DNA of 64,000 bases from JBDTSW01 sp051004675 (lineage in GTDB: Bacteria > Actinomycetota > Thermoleophilia > Solirubrobacterales > 70-9), in the NCBI GenBank assembly GCA_051004675.1, contig JBPCKC010000005.1, forward strand, positions 12,476-76,475, read 5' to 3'. A program made the translations under genes and the position numbers. Position 1 is the first letter of the stretch. Every line of letters begins with the position of its first letter. Below the pieces are notes generated by a model that was not told the DNA's origin, did no database searches, and worked only from the letters and a program-made list of their open reading frames with translations. Shown in pieces: positions 7,801 to 16,199 of the stretch.

Positions 7801-8979
7801 ATGGGTCTTTTCAACCGCGGAACGCGGCAGCCTGAGAAGGTGCACAGGAACGGGGCCTCCCCGGAGGCCGACACCGACGACACGCCGACGGCCTTCACGC
7901 CGGGCGACGAGCTTCCCCAGGTGGAGGAGGCAGTTGCCGTGGAGGAGATCGAGGCCGAGGCCGCGATGGAGGTGGAGGAGATCGAGGCCGAGGCTGCGAT
8001 GGAGGTGGAGGAGCTCGAGGCCGCGGTGCCCGCAGAGCCCGAGCCCGAAGCGCCGAGCGCCCCGAGCCACATCAAGCTCGAGCGCGTCGAGACGCCGCTC
8101 GACCCCGACACGATTGTCGCCGACCCCGACGCGGGCCGGCTCGCAGTCTCCGACGCGCTGGCGCCCAAGCGGACGCCCGGGGTGATCCACACCGAGGAAG
8201 CCGCGGCCGACGGCGTGCGAACCGCCAAGGTCATCGCCTTCGCCAACCAGAAGGGCGGGGTCGCCAAGACGACCACGACCCTCAACCTCGCGGTCGCGTT
8301 TGCCGAATCCGGTCACAGGGTCCTGGCGATCGATCTCGATCCGCAGGGGAACCTGACGATGAGCCAGGGCATCGACCCCGACAAGGTCGAGAAGTCGATG
8401 TTCGACGTGCTCGTCCACAAGATGCCGATCGCGGAGATCGTTCAGAAGCGCGAGATCGACATCGCGGTGGGATCGATTGACCTCGCCGGCGCCGAGATCG
8501 CGATGAGCACGCAGATCGGGCGCGAGCGCTCGCTGGAGAAGGCGATCAACGAGGTGGCCGCGGACTATGACTTCGTCTGCATCGACACGCCGCCCAGCCT
8601 GGGCCTCCTGACGGTGAACGCGCTGACCGCGGCCGACAAGGTGATCGTGCCGGTGCAGTGCGAGTACCTGTCCATGCGCGGGCTGGTCCAGCTCCAGAAC
8701 ACGCTGGAGATGATCCGCGAGAACCTCAACCCCGGGATCGAGATCGAGGGCATCCTGCCGACCATGCTCGACGCGAGGACCGTCCATGCCAAGGAGGCAG
8801 TGGAGATCCTCGAGGAGAACTTCGGCGAGCTCGTCTTCAAGTCCCGTATCCGCAAGGCGATCAAGTTCGCCGAGGCCCCGGTGAGGGGCGCGAGCGTCCT
8901 GAAGTACGATCCCAAAAGCACTGCGGCCGAGTCCTACCGGGCGCTCGCCAAGGAGGTTCTGACCCATGGCACGGCGTAA
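7801..8979 (+). CDS. ParA/MinD-family ATPase with acidic repeat-bearing N-terminus
   Basis: 392 residues from the ATG at 7801 (MGLFNRG). An in-frame upstream ATG at 7768 is possible but adds an unlikely peptide. Residues 1-130 are acidic and disordered and contain an 11-residue tandem repeat. The ATPase follows: deviant Walker A FANQKGGVAKTTTT, switch I LDPQGNLT, Walker B FVCIDTPPSLGLLTVNAL. The C-terminal region ARTVHAKEAVEILEENFGELVF is typical of Soj/ParA proteins. In that group ATP-dependent dimers bind DNA non-specifically and position chromosomes or protein complexes. There is no ParB beside it; instead the stop overlaps the start of ftsZ by 14 bp. The pairing suggests a role in placing the division ring, which is inference. 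Confidence 0.8.
   Translation: MGLFNRGTRQPEKVHRNGASPEADTDDTPTAFTPGDELPQVEEAVAVEEIEAEAAMEVEEIEAEAAMEVEELEAAVPAEPEPEAPSAPSHIKLERVETPLDPDTIVADPDAGRLAVSDALAPKRTPGVIHTEEAAADGVRTAKVIAFANQKGGVAKTTTTLNLAVAFAESGHRVLAIDLDPQGNLTMSQGIDPDKVEKSMFDVLVHKMPIAEIVQKREIDIAVGSIDLAGAEIAMSTQIGRERSLEKAINEVAADYDFVCIDTPPSLGLLTVNALTAADKVIVPVQCEYLSMRGLVQLQNTLEMIRENLNPGIEIEGILPTMLDARTVHAKEAVEILEENFGELVFKSRIRKAIKFAEAPVRGASVLKYDPKSTAAESYRALAKEVLTHGTA
7939..8022 (+). repeat. 33-bp tandem repeat encoding VEEIEAEAAME units
   Basis: There are two full units (7939-7971, 7972-8004) differing by one synonymous base, plus a partial third to about 8022. It encodes an acidic, probably disordered or helical linker in the ParA-like protein. 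Such near-identical repeats are prone to copy-number change. Confidence 0.75.
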
Positions 8980-10534
8980 CAAGCGCGCCAGCATGAGAGA
9001 GGGTCCGCTCGCGGACCTGTTTCGCTCTACGGTCGAGCCCGACGATCCGCCGGCGCCGCCCGAGGCGCCCGGGCGCTCCGAGCTTTACGACGAGTCCTCC
9101 GAGCCCGAGACGACCGTTTTGCCGGACGCGGGGTCGGATCCCGAAGCTGAACGCACGTCTGAGCCCGCCATCGACCGGGGGTCTGACCCCTCAGTCGCCG
9201 CGGGGAGGTCCGACCTCGCCCCCGAGCCCCCACCCCTTACACCGGAGCGCCCCGTCCCTCCCGTCTCCGACACCCCCGACCCCGAGCGCGTCCACGCCTA
9301 CCGGGTGGACGAGGCGCAGGCCGCCCCGGAGCCCAAGGAGCGCCTGTCCCGGATCTTCGACGACCGCGCCGGGGACCCCGAGCCCCCGCTCTACGGCCGC
9401 CAGGACCCGATGGGCGCAGCGCCCTCCGGCCCGCCGCGGCCGCACGCACCCGTGATCCGGGTGGTGGGAGTCGGCGGCGCGGGTGTCAACGCCGTCAACC
9501 GCATGGTCGAGGCCCAGATCCCCGGGGTCGAGTTCATGGCGATCAACACCGATCTTCAGTCGCTTCAGCAGTCCACGGCCGACGTCACCGTCCATCTCGG
9601 CAGCGGCGTCGCGCGGGGCTTGGGCGCCGGGGCCGACCCCGAGATCGGCTACAAGGCCGCCTTCGAGGAACAGGACAAGATCAAGCGCCTGCTGAAGGGC
9701 TCGGACATGGTCTTCATCACCGCGGGCGCCGGCGGCGGCACCGGCACCGGCGCGGCCCCAGTCGTCGCCCGCCTGGCGCGCGACGTGGGCGCACTGGCCG
9801 TCGGCATCGTCACCCGCCCGTTCCGGTTCGAGGGAACCCGCCGCGGCAAGCAGGCCGAGGAGGGCATCGAGGCGCTCGGCAGCGAGGTGGACACGCTGAT
9901 CGTGGTGCCGAACGAGCGCCTGCTGGGCGTGCTGGCCCGGAACACGACGATGATCGAGGCCTTTCAGGTCGCCGACGACGTCCTCCGCCAGGGCGTGCAG
10001 GGAATCTCGGAGCTGATCACGCTCCCGGGGCTCATCAACCTGGACTTCGCCGACGTCCGCACGACGATGCGCGACGCGGGCCACGCCCTCCTCGGCATCG
10101 GCATGGGCACGGGCGACAACCGTGCGAACTTCGCCGCGGAGCGCGCAGTGTCATCGCCCCTCCTGGAGACCTCCGTGGACGGCGCCCGCTCGATCCTGCT
10201 CTCGGTCACCGGCGGCGGCGACCTCACCCTGCTCGAGGTCAGCGAGGCCGCGAAGGTGGTCCAGGAGGCCGCCCACCCGGACGCCAACATCATCTTCGGC
10301 GCCAACGTGGACGACAGCCTGACCGACCAGATCTGGGTGACGGTGATCGCCACCCGATTCGACGGCCGCGGGCGCCGCAAGGACGGGTCCAGCACCTCCG
10401 AGCGCCGTGCCGTGGGGACCGCCCCGACCTCGGTCCGCCGGCCCGAGGACCGCCGGGCCGGAACCGCGAAGAGCTTCGAGTCGCGGCCGCGCGACATGTC
10501 GATCGACGTGCCCGAGTTCCTGCCCGGGCGCTAG
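8966..10534 (+). CDS. ftsZ: Cell-division GTPase FtsZ with long N-terminal extension
   Basis: A 522-residue protein. Residues 1 to about 160 are a Pro/Glu/Asp-rich extension absent from ordinary FtsZ. The tubulin-like core then begins: IRVVGVGGAGVNAVNRM, tubulin signature GAGGGTGTGAAP, and T7 synergy loop NLDFADVRTTM. The extreme C-terminus DVPEFLPGR resembles the conserved FtsZ tail that binds FtsA, SepF or ZipA-type partners. It should polymerise with GTP into the Z-ring. The ATG at 8966 overlaps the parA-like gene by 14 bp, so coupling is likely; an internal ATG at 9410 would give a normal-length protein. It lies outside any visible mur/fts cluster. A second ftsZ elsewhere cannot be excluded. 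Confidence 0.88.
   Translation: MARRNKRASMREGPLADLFRSTVEPDDPPAPPEAPGRSELYDESSEPETTVLPDAGSDPEAERTSEPAIDRGSDPSVAAGRSDLAPEPPPLTPERPVPPVSDTPDPERVHAYRVDEAQAAPEPKERLSRIFDDRAGDPEPPLYGRQDPMGAAPSGPPRPHAPVIRVVGVGGAGVNAVNRMVEAQIPGVEFMAINTDLQSLQQSTADVTVHLGSGVARGLGAGADPEIGYKAAFEEQDKIKRLLKGSDMVFITAGAGGGTGTGAAPVVARLARDVGALAVGIVTRPFRFEGTRRGKQAEEGIEALGSEVDTLIVVPNERLLGVLARNTTMIEAFQVADDVLRQGVQGISELITLPGLINLDFADVRTTMRDAGHALLGIGMGTGDNRANFAAERAVSSPLLETSVDGARSILLSVTGGGDLTLLEVSEAAKVVQEAAHPDANIIFGANVDDSLTDQIWVTVIATRFDGRGRRKDGSSTSERRAVGTAPTSVRRPEDRRAGTAKSFESRPRDMSIDVPEFLPGR
9178..9192. repeat. Palindromic GGGGTCTGACCCCTC repeat, copy 2 (inside ftsZ)
   Basis: The same 15 bases as at 5095-5109, again encoding GSDPS and again in a disordered acidic segment, here the FtsZ extension. 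A related GGGTCGGATCC string encoding GSDP lies 50 bp upstream. Confidence 0.5.
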
Positions 10535-10557
10535 CCCAAACCGCCCGAATGGGCCAC

Positions 10558-10563
10558 TAGGCT
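10558..10563 (+). promoter_or_regulatory. -10 box (TAGGCT) of leaderless gamma-glutamyltransferase gene
   Basis: TAGGCT lies 6 nt before the ATG at 10570. This places the predicted transcription start at the start codon and separates this gene from the ftsZ operon. Confidence 0.5.
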
Positions 10564-10569
10564 GGGCCG

Positions 10570-12063
10570 ATGGCCAAGGCCGCGGGCAGCAGGGGCGTAG
10601 TCGCGGCCGGTCATCCGTTGACCGCCGAGGCCGGCGCGACCGTTCTGCGTGATGGCGGAAACGCCGTTGACGCGGCGATCGCCTCCGTGCTCACCTCGTG
10701 CGTGACAGAGAGCCCGCTGACCGGCCTCGGCGCCGGGGGCTACATGCTCGTCCATCAGGGCTCTGAGCAGGTGCTCCTCGACTTCTTCGTCGAGGCCCCG
10801 GGGCGCGGCGGGCTCGAGCGCGCCTCCGAGCTGGTGCCCGTCCCGATCTACTTCACGCCGGACAACCCCCAGGTGTTCCACATCGGCGCAGCGTCGTGCG
10901 GGGTTCCCGGGGTCCCCGCCGGCCTGGCCGAGGCGGCGCAGCGGTTCGGCACGGCGCCCCTCTCCCAGCTGGCGGCGCCGGCGGCCGCACTGGCCCGGAA
11001 CGGCGTCCGCGTAAACGGGGAGCAGGCCTTCTTCCTGAAGATCCTGGAGCCGATCCTCACCCACTACGAGGAGGCGCGTGCGCTCTACGCGCCCGACGGC
11101 CGCCTGCTCCGCGCGGGGGAGGATTTCCGCTTCCCGGAGCTCGGGAATGCGATCGAGCTGCTCGGAACGGAGGGGGCTACCCCGTTTTACGGCGGGGACG
11201 TCGCGGCCGCCATCTCCGACTGGGTGATCGAACGCGGCGGGACGCTCGGCCGGGCCGACCTCGCCGCGTACGAACCGGCATCACGCGTGCCCGTCACGGC
11301 CGCTTTCCGTGGCCGCCAGGTCCTCACGAACCCGCCGCCCTCGTCCGGGGGGATCCTGATCGCGTACGCGCTGGCGCTCCTGGATCGCGGCGACGACCAC
11401 GGGGTCGAGGCCCTGGTCGGCGCGATGGAGGCCGCTCAGGCCGCCCGCACCGAAGACTTCCTCACGGGCCTCCGCCGCGAGGGCTTCGCGGAGAGCTTCC
11501 TCGGCGACGCACTGGGCTCGACGACCCACATCACGGCGGTCGACAGTGACGGGCGCTGCGCCAGCGTCACCTGCTCCAACGGAACCGGCTCCGGGCTTGT
11601 CGTGCCCGGCACCGGCGTCCACGTCAACAACATGCTCGGCGAGGAGGACCTGAACCCCCACGGCTTCCACCGTTACTCCCCCGGCGATCGGCTGCCTTCG
11701 ATGATGTCCCCCACGCTCGTCCTGCGCGGCGACGAGCTCGAGGCGGGGCTGGGCAGCGGCGGCTCCAACCGGATCCGCTCGGCGATCCTCCAGACGGTGG
11801 TCCACCTGATCGCGGAGGAGTCGGCAGTCGCTCCCGCGGTCGACGCCCCCCGCGTTCACTTCGAGGCCGGCGCGATCCAGGCCGAGCCGGGCATCGACGA
11901 GGGGGCGCTGGAACGACTCGCCGCCCGCGGCTACGAGGTGGTCCGCTGGCCTGACCGCAACGTCTTCTTCGGCGGCGTCCACGCGGTGGCCCGTGATCCA
12001 CGCACCGGGGAGCTCGTGGGCGCGGGAGATGCGCGCCGCGGGGGCGCCGTGGCCTACGCCTGA
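10570..12063 (+). CDS. Gamma-glutamyltransferase family Ntn-hydrolase
   Basis: A 497-residue protein of the gamma-glutamyltranspeptidase family, which hydrolyses or transfers gamma-glutamyl groups of glutathione-like or related substrates after self-cleavage. The N-terminal AAGHPLTAEAGATVLRDGGNAVDAAIA and GLGAGGYMLVH motifs are typical. The Ntn nucleophile is the second Thr of GSTTHITAVD (about residue 319), and the downstream segment with SNGTGSG and PSMMSPTLVL is conserved. There is no signal peptide, so it appears cytosolic, unlike periplasmic GGTs; cephalosporin-acylase-type or other substrates are possible. It is preceded by its own -10 box and followed by a convergent LON-domain gene. 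Confidence 0.85.
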   Translation: MAKAAGSRGVVAAGHPLTAEAGATVLRDGGNAVDAAIASVLTSCVTESPLTGLGAGGYMLVHQGSEQVLLDFFVEAPGRGGLERASELVPVPIYFTPDNPQVFHIGAASCGVPGVPAGLAEAAQRFGTAPLSQLAAPAAALARNGVRVNGEQAFFLKILEPILTHYEEARALYAPDGRLLRAGEDFRFPELGNAIELLGTEGATPFYGGDVAAAISDWVIERGGTLGRADLAAYEPASRVPVTAAFRGRQVLTNPPPSSGGILIAYALALLDRGDDHGVEALVGAMEAAQAARTEDFLTGLRREGFAESFLGDALGSTTHITAVDSDGRCASVTCSNGTGSGLVVPGTGVHVNNMLGEEDLNPHGFHRYSPGDRLPSMMSPTLVLRGDELEAGLGSGGSNRIRSAILQTVVHLIAEESAVAPAVDAPRVHFEAGAIQAEPGIDEGALERLAARGYEVVRWPDRNVFFGGVHAVARDPRTGELVGAGDARRGGAVAYA

Positions 12064-12153
12064 TCGCGCAGCGTATTGGCGGCCTCCCGCGGCGCGCCCA
12101 CCACGGGCGGCGTAGCTCATGCCGCGTCCGTGCGCCGACCCGGTTGGCCTGCC

Positions 12154-12795
12154 TCAGCCGACGACTACCTTCCCGTTCATGCTGGCCCGCTCGGCGATCT
12201 CCTGCGAGCGGTCCACCGCGTCGACGAGGGCGCGAAGGGCGTTTCCGAGGGTGCGCATCCGCTCGCTCTCTGAGCGCAGCTCCAGCAGGCGCTGCTTGGT
12301 CTCGGCCGGGAGCTCGACGCGGGCCGCGATCCCATAGGCGCCCGTATCGGCGAGCTCATCGCCGTCGGGCGGCTCGCCGGAGACCCGCTCCACGAGCTCC
12401 GCGAAGGCCTCGCGGGCGATGTCCGCGGCCTTCTCCGCGCCGCCCTCGGCCGGCCCGTCCACCCCGACGTCGATCGGCTCGACCTCGCCGCTGGGGAACT
12501 CCGACTCCTCGTAGCGGTCGAGCACCCGGAAGGGCTCCTCGCCGGTCACGATGACGTTCATGCGCCCGTCGTCGAAGGTCTCGGTGACCTCGGTAACGCG
12601 TGCCGTGCATCCGATTCGCCTCGCGCCCCCGTCCTCGTCGCGAAAGACGATGCCAAACGGCTCCGACGCGTCCAGGCAGTGTCCGATCATGCGCTTGTAG
12701 CGCTCCTCGAAGATGTGGAGCGGCATCAGCTCGCCCGGCAGGATCACCGCCGGCAGTTCGAAGATCGGCATTCGCAAGCCACCCGCGCCCGCCAT
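12154..12795 (-). CDS. LON-substrate-binding-domain protein
   Basis: 213 residues matching the N-terminal domain of Lon protease, without the AAA+ or protease parts. It begins MPIFELPAVILPGELMPLHIFEERYKRMI, with the FxLxxVLxPGxxxPLHIFExRY signature, followed by a beta-rich half (RIGCTARVTEVTE.FDDGRMNVIVTGEEPFRVL). Stand-alone proteins of this type are widespread in actinobacteria, and their role is unclear; substrate recognition or a PUA-like binding function is assumed. An excellent -10 box (TACAAT) lies 6 nt before the ATG, so the message is probably leaderless. Confidence 0.85.
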   Translation of the reverse strand: MAGAGGLRMPIFELPAVILPGELMPLHIFEERYKRMIGHCLDASEPFGIVFRDEDGGARRIGCTARVTEVTETFDDGRMNVIVTGEEPFRVLDRYEESEFPSGEVEPIDVGVDGPAEGGAEKAADIAREAFAELVERVSGEPPDGDELADTGAYGIAARVELPAETKQRLLELRSESERMRTLGNALRALVDAVDRSQEIAERASMNGKVVVG

Positions 12796-12801
12796 GGGCT
12801 G

Positions 12802-12807
12802 ATTGTA
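12802..12807 (-). promoter_or_regulatory. -10 box (TACAAT) of leaderless LON-domain gene
   Basis: On the minus strand TACAAT, one mismatch from TATAAT, sits 6 nt before the ATG. It is the closest match to consensus among the short-leader promoters in this window. Confidence 0.6.
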
Positions 12808-12819
12808 CGAAGCGCCGGT

Positions 12820-14181
12820 CTAGAGCCCGCCGAGCGCCTCCGCGGCGGCGCGCTCCCCGGAGCGAACGGCGCCGTCCATGTACCCGGACCAGGCGCCGGA
12901 GGTCTCGGTTCCGGCCCAGTGGATGGGCCCGACCGGCTCGCGCAGCGCCCAGCCGTAGCCCGTCAGTACGCCGGGCGCCATGAAGCACACGGGGGCGCCG
13001 CCGGTATAGGGCTCGCGCGACCAGTCCTGCTCGATCCATCGCGATGGCCGGCGCGCCCGTTCCCCGTACAGCTTCCCGAGCCCCTCGAGGACCGCCTCGC
13101 GGCGCTCGTCGGGGCCCAGGCGCTGAAGCTCGCGGGCATCCGATCCGCTCACGAACGACATCAGGACGCCGGGCGAGCCGTCGGGCGGGGTGTTGTCGAA
13201 CGTCGTGGTCGCGGGGCCGGCATCGGACACGCCCTCCCCGCTGAGCCCCTCCGCCCGCCAGAACGGCTCGTCGTAGACGGCGGTGCACTTGAGGTATGAG
13301 CCCCAGGGCATCCGCTGAGCCAGCTGGTCGCGAGCTGGGCCGAGGCCGGGCTCGAACTCGATCCGGCCGCACAGGGCCGGTGCCATCGCCACGATGGCCC
13401 GGCGCGCGGCGACGACCGCACCGCCCGCCTCCACCCGAACGCCTCCCTCGTGCCACTCCACGCGGCGGGCCGGGGCGTCCACCGTCACCCGGTCGCCGAG
13501 GGGCTCGGCCATGCGCACCGCGACGAGCTGCGAGCCCCCGACGAAGCGATCCTGCTGGGCGCCGCCCTCGACGTCGATCAAGGCGTTGAAGCCTCCTGCG
13601 GCCCCCACGTACCAGAGGGCGAAGAGCAGCGAGATATCGCCGGAGTCCGCGCCCCAAATCGTCCGGACGGCGACCTCGACCAGACGCCGAGAGGCGCCGA
13701 GGTGCATCCTGCGGTCCAGCCAGCTGCCCAGGGTGCTCGCGTCGAGCCGGGCGGCGTCGGGAGCCTCCCAAGGCGCGTCGCGCGGGATGCTCGCAGCGAT
13801 CCGATCGATGCTGCGGCGGGTACGCTCGATCTCGAGCAGCGCGAGCGGGTTGAGGCGCGGGATGGTCCCGGAGTAGCGGCTGATGCGGCCGTTCAGCTCG
13901 AGGACGTTCTCGCCGTCGACGAAGGTCGGGAACGTCTCGATGCCGAGCTCTGCGGCCAACTCGTAGAGCCTGTCCTGGCCGGGCCCCACCCACTGTCCCC
14001 CGATCTCGACGACCTTGCCCTCGCCGAGGTCCGCGTTGAGCATCCGTCCACCGACGCGCTCACGCGCCTCGACCACGCGGACTGAGGCGCCCGCCGCCAC
14101 CACGGCGCGAGCCGCCGCGAGGCCGGCGAGGCCGGCCCCGACCACCACGACGTCGACGTCTCCTTGTACTGCGTCCGCCAC
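12820..14181 (-). CDS. Flavin-containing monoamine oxidase family protein
   Basis: 453 residues with an N-terminal Rossmann motif VVVVGAGLAGLAAAR and the second-strand ARERVGGRMLN, followed by GGQWVGPGQDRLYEL, typical of monoamine oxidases and related FAD amine oxidases. The C-terminal AGTETSGAWSGYMDGAVRSGERAA closes the FAD site. It would oxidise an amine (for example a polyamine or aromatic amine) using oxygen. The start is a GTG 7 nt after a TACGGT -10 box, which favours this start. It is transcribed toward the LON-domain gene, with 24 bp between them. The substrate is not deducible. Confidence 0.88.
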   Translation of the reverse strand: MADAVQGDVDVVVVGAGLAGLAAARAVVAAGASVRVVEARERVGGRMLNADLGEGKVVEIGGQWVGPGQDRLYELAAELGIETFPTFVDGENVLELNGRISRYSGTIPRLNPLALLEIERTRRSIDRIAASIPRDAPWEAPDAARLDASTLGSWLDRRMHLGASRRLVEVAVRTIWGADSGDISLLFALWYVGAAGGFNALIDVEGGAQQDRFVGGSQLVAVRMAEPLGDRVTVDAPARRVEWHEGGVRVEAGGAVVAARRAIVAMAPALCGRIEFEPGLGPARDQLAQRMPWGSYLKCTAVYDEPFWRAEGLSGEGVSDAGPATTTFDNTPPDGSPGVLMSFVSGSDARELQRLGPDERREAVLEGLGKLYGERARRPSRWIEQDWSREPYTGGAPVCFMAPGVLTGYGWALREPVGPIHWAGTETSGAWSGYMDGAVRSGERAAAEALGGL

Positions 14182-14188
14182 GGCCCCG

Positions 14189-14194
14189 ACCGTA
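14189..14194 (-). promoter_or_regulatory. -10 box (TACGGT) of leaderless amine oxidase gene
   Basis: TACGGT is read on the minus strand 7 nt before the GTG start at 14181. Confidence 0.4.
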
Positions 14195-14279
14195 TTCGAT
14201 CCGCCTCCGCCGATCGGATCGCGCCCGCGGTACGTATACCCACGTAGCGAAATGACGCCCGGCGAGACTACGTAGCCAG

Positions 14280-16016
14280 ATGGTTCTCCTCATGCTCTTC
14301 GCGCTGATCGCCGGCGCTGGAACCGCCCTGTCGCCATGCGTGCTGCCCGTGCTCCCGGCCGTGCTGGCCGCCGGCGCTACCGGTGGTCGGCGCCGCCCGC
14401 TGGGGATCGTGGTCGGACTCGCTGCGTCGTTTACGTTCGCGACCGTCGCCTTGGTCTACGTGATCGATGCGCTCGGCCTGCCGAACGACCTCCTCCGCAC
14501 GGTCGCCGTCGTCACCTTGGGCGGGTTTGGCCTGCTCCTGCTGTTCCCGGCCGCCGCCGCCCGCGTCGAGGCGAGGGTTGCGAATCTCGTGTCCGCGCCG
14601 GCGCGAACCGGCGGCGAGGGGTTCGGCTCGGGCCTCGTACTCGGCGCCAGCCTCGGCGTCGTCTACGCGCCCTGCGCAGGCCCGATCCTGGCGGGGGTCA
14701 TCACCGTCTCGGCCTCCCAGGACTTCACCGCCGGGAAGCTGGCGGTCGCGCTCTCCTACGCGGTGGGCTCGGTCGCGGTGCTCTATCTCTTCATGATCTT
14801 CGGCCGCCGCCTCGCCGATCGCCTCAAGGAGCACCGTGGCCGGATCCAGGTGGCGATGGGGACGGTGATGATCCTCGTGGCGGTCGCGATGGCGGCCGAC
14901 CTGGACCTTCGCTTTCAGACCGCGATCGCCGACGACCTGCCCGCCGTCCTCGTGAATCCAGCAGCCGATATCGAGGAGAGCGACGCCGTCAGCGACGAGC
15001 TCGCCGACGTTCGCGGCGGAGGCCCTGCGGCGGAGGAGGGCGGAGCGGCGGAGGCGGCCGCGGGCGCGCGGCTCCCCGACCTGGGCCTGGCGCCCGAGCT
15101 GGCCGCCGGGACCTGGCTGAACACGCCCGGTGGTGAGCCACTCACCCTGGCCGAGCTGGACTCGCAGGATCGGGTCGTACTGATCGACTTCTGGACCTAT
15201 ACCTGCATCAACTGCCTGCGCACTCTCCCCTACCTGAGGGCGTGGGACTCCGAGTACCGCGACCGGGGCCTCACGGTCATCGGCGTCCACACGCCCGAGT
15301 TCGCCTTCGAGAAGGAGACCGACAACGTCGCGGGCGCCATCGCCGACAACGACCTCGATTATCCGGTCGTCCAGGACAACGACCGCGGGACGTGGGACGC
15401 GTTCGCCAACCAGTACTGGCCGGCCAAGTACCTGATCGACGCGGACGGGCACGTTCGCTACGCGCACTTCGGCGAGGGCGCCTATGAGGAGACCGAGGCG
15501 GCGATCCGGGGCCTGCTCGCGGAGGCGGGCTCGCCGAGGCTTGGGCGGGGCGTGGGGGAGACCGAGGCCGAGGCCGCCGACCCCGCGGTCCGCACCCCGG
15601 AGACCTACCTGGGCTGGGAGCGCGCCCAGGGCTTCGCCGAGCCCCCGAGCCCGGGGAAGCGGACTTACGATGCGCCAGCCGGCGATGTGCCGGTCAACGG
15701 ATTCGCGCTCGACGGCGCCTGGAAGGTGGATGCCGAGTCGGCCACGGCGCTTGGCGACGCCTCGATCCGGCTCGGCTTCCGGGCCAGGCGCGTGTTCCTG
15801 GTCCTGGGCTCTTCGGGCTCGCCGGGGCGAGTGGAGGTCCTGCTGGACGGGAAGCCCGTGACGGCGGCGCAGGCCGGGGAGGACGTCCGCGCCGGTGCGG
15901 CGACGGTCACGGACCAGCGCCTCTACCGCTTGGTCGATCTGCCCGAGGTGGGCGATCACGCCCTCGAGCTTCGCCCCGAGCCCGGGGTGACCGGGTACGC
16001 CTTCACGTTCGGATAG
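14280..16016 (+). CDS. dipZ: DipZ-like cytochrome c biogenesis / thiol-disulfide protein
   Basis: 578 residues in three parts. Residues 1 to about 225 are a polytopic CcdA/DsbD-type membrane domain with SPCVLPVLPA near the N-terminus and the second essential Cys in YAPCAGPILAG. An acidic linker follows. A TlpA-like thioredoxin domain (about 280-420) has WTYTCINCLRTLPYL, with Cys309 and Cys312. A C-terminal beta domain (about 460-578) resembles the carbohydrate-binding-like end of mycobacterial DipZ. The membrane part should pass electrons from cytosolic thioredoxin to the extracytoplasmic thioredoxin domain. The gene is followed by a strong stem-loop. Confidence 0.9.
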   Translation: MVLLMLFALIAGAGTALSPCVLPVLPAVLAAGATGGRRRPLGIVVGLAASFTFATVALVYVIDALGLPNDLLRTVAVVTLGGFGLLLLFPAAAARVEARVANLVSAPARTGGEGFGSGLVLGASLGVVYAPCAGPILAGVITVSASQDFTAGKLAVALSYAVGSVAVLYLFMIFGRRLADRLKEHRGRIQVAMGTVMILVAVAMAADLDLRFQTAIADDLPAVLVNPAADIEESDAVSDELADVRGGGPAAEEGGAAEAAAGARLPDLGLAPELAAGTWLNTPGGEPLTLAELDSQDRVVLIDFWTYTCINCLRTLPYLRAWDSEYRDRGLTVIGVHTPEFAFEKETDNVAGAIADNDLDYPVVQDNDRGTWDAFANQYWPAKYLIDADGHVRYAHFGEGAYEETEAAIRGLLAEAGSPRLGRGVGETEAEAADPAVRTPETYLGWERAQGFAEPPSPGKRTYDAPAGDVPVNGFALDGAWKVDAESATALGDASIRLGFRARRVFLVLGSSGSPGRVEVLLDGKPVTAAQAGEDVRAGAATVTDQRLYRLVDLPEVGDHALELRPEPGVTGYAFTFG

Positions 16017-16034
16017 CGGCCCGGGACGAAGAAG

Positions 16035-16072
16035 GCGACGAGGGGCCCCACCCCCCGGTGGCCCCTCGTCGC
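16035..16072 (+). terminator. Strong GC-rich stem-loop after dipZ
   Basis: The arms GCGACGAGGGGCC and GGCCCCTCGTCGC pair over 13 bp and extend inward as ACC/GGT past a 2-nt bulge. There is no U-tract, as is common for actinobacterial terminators. It lies 18 bp after the dipZ stop and between convergent genes. Confidence 0.7.
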
Positions 16073-16199
16073 GTCCCCCCATCCGCGCCAGTGGGAATCC
16101 CATCACCCCGCCGGCGTGCGGTATGTGCCCGGCAGCACAATGTGACGCTCCTCACGCCCGGGGCGGGCTCATGCGCCATGAGCACGGCAACGCGGCGGC

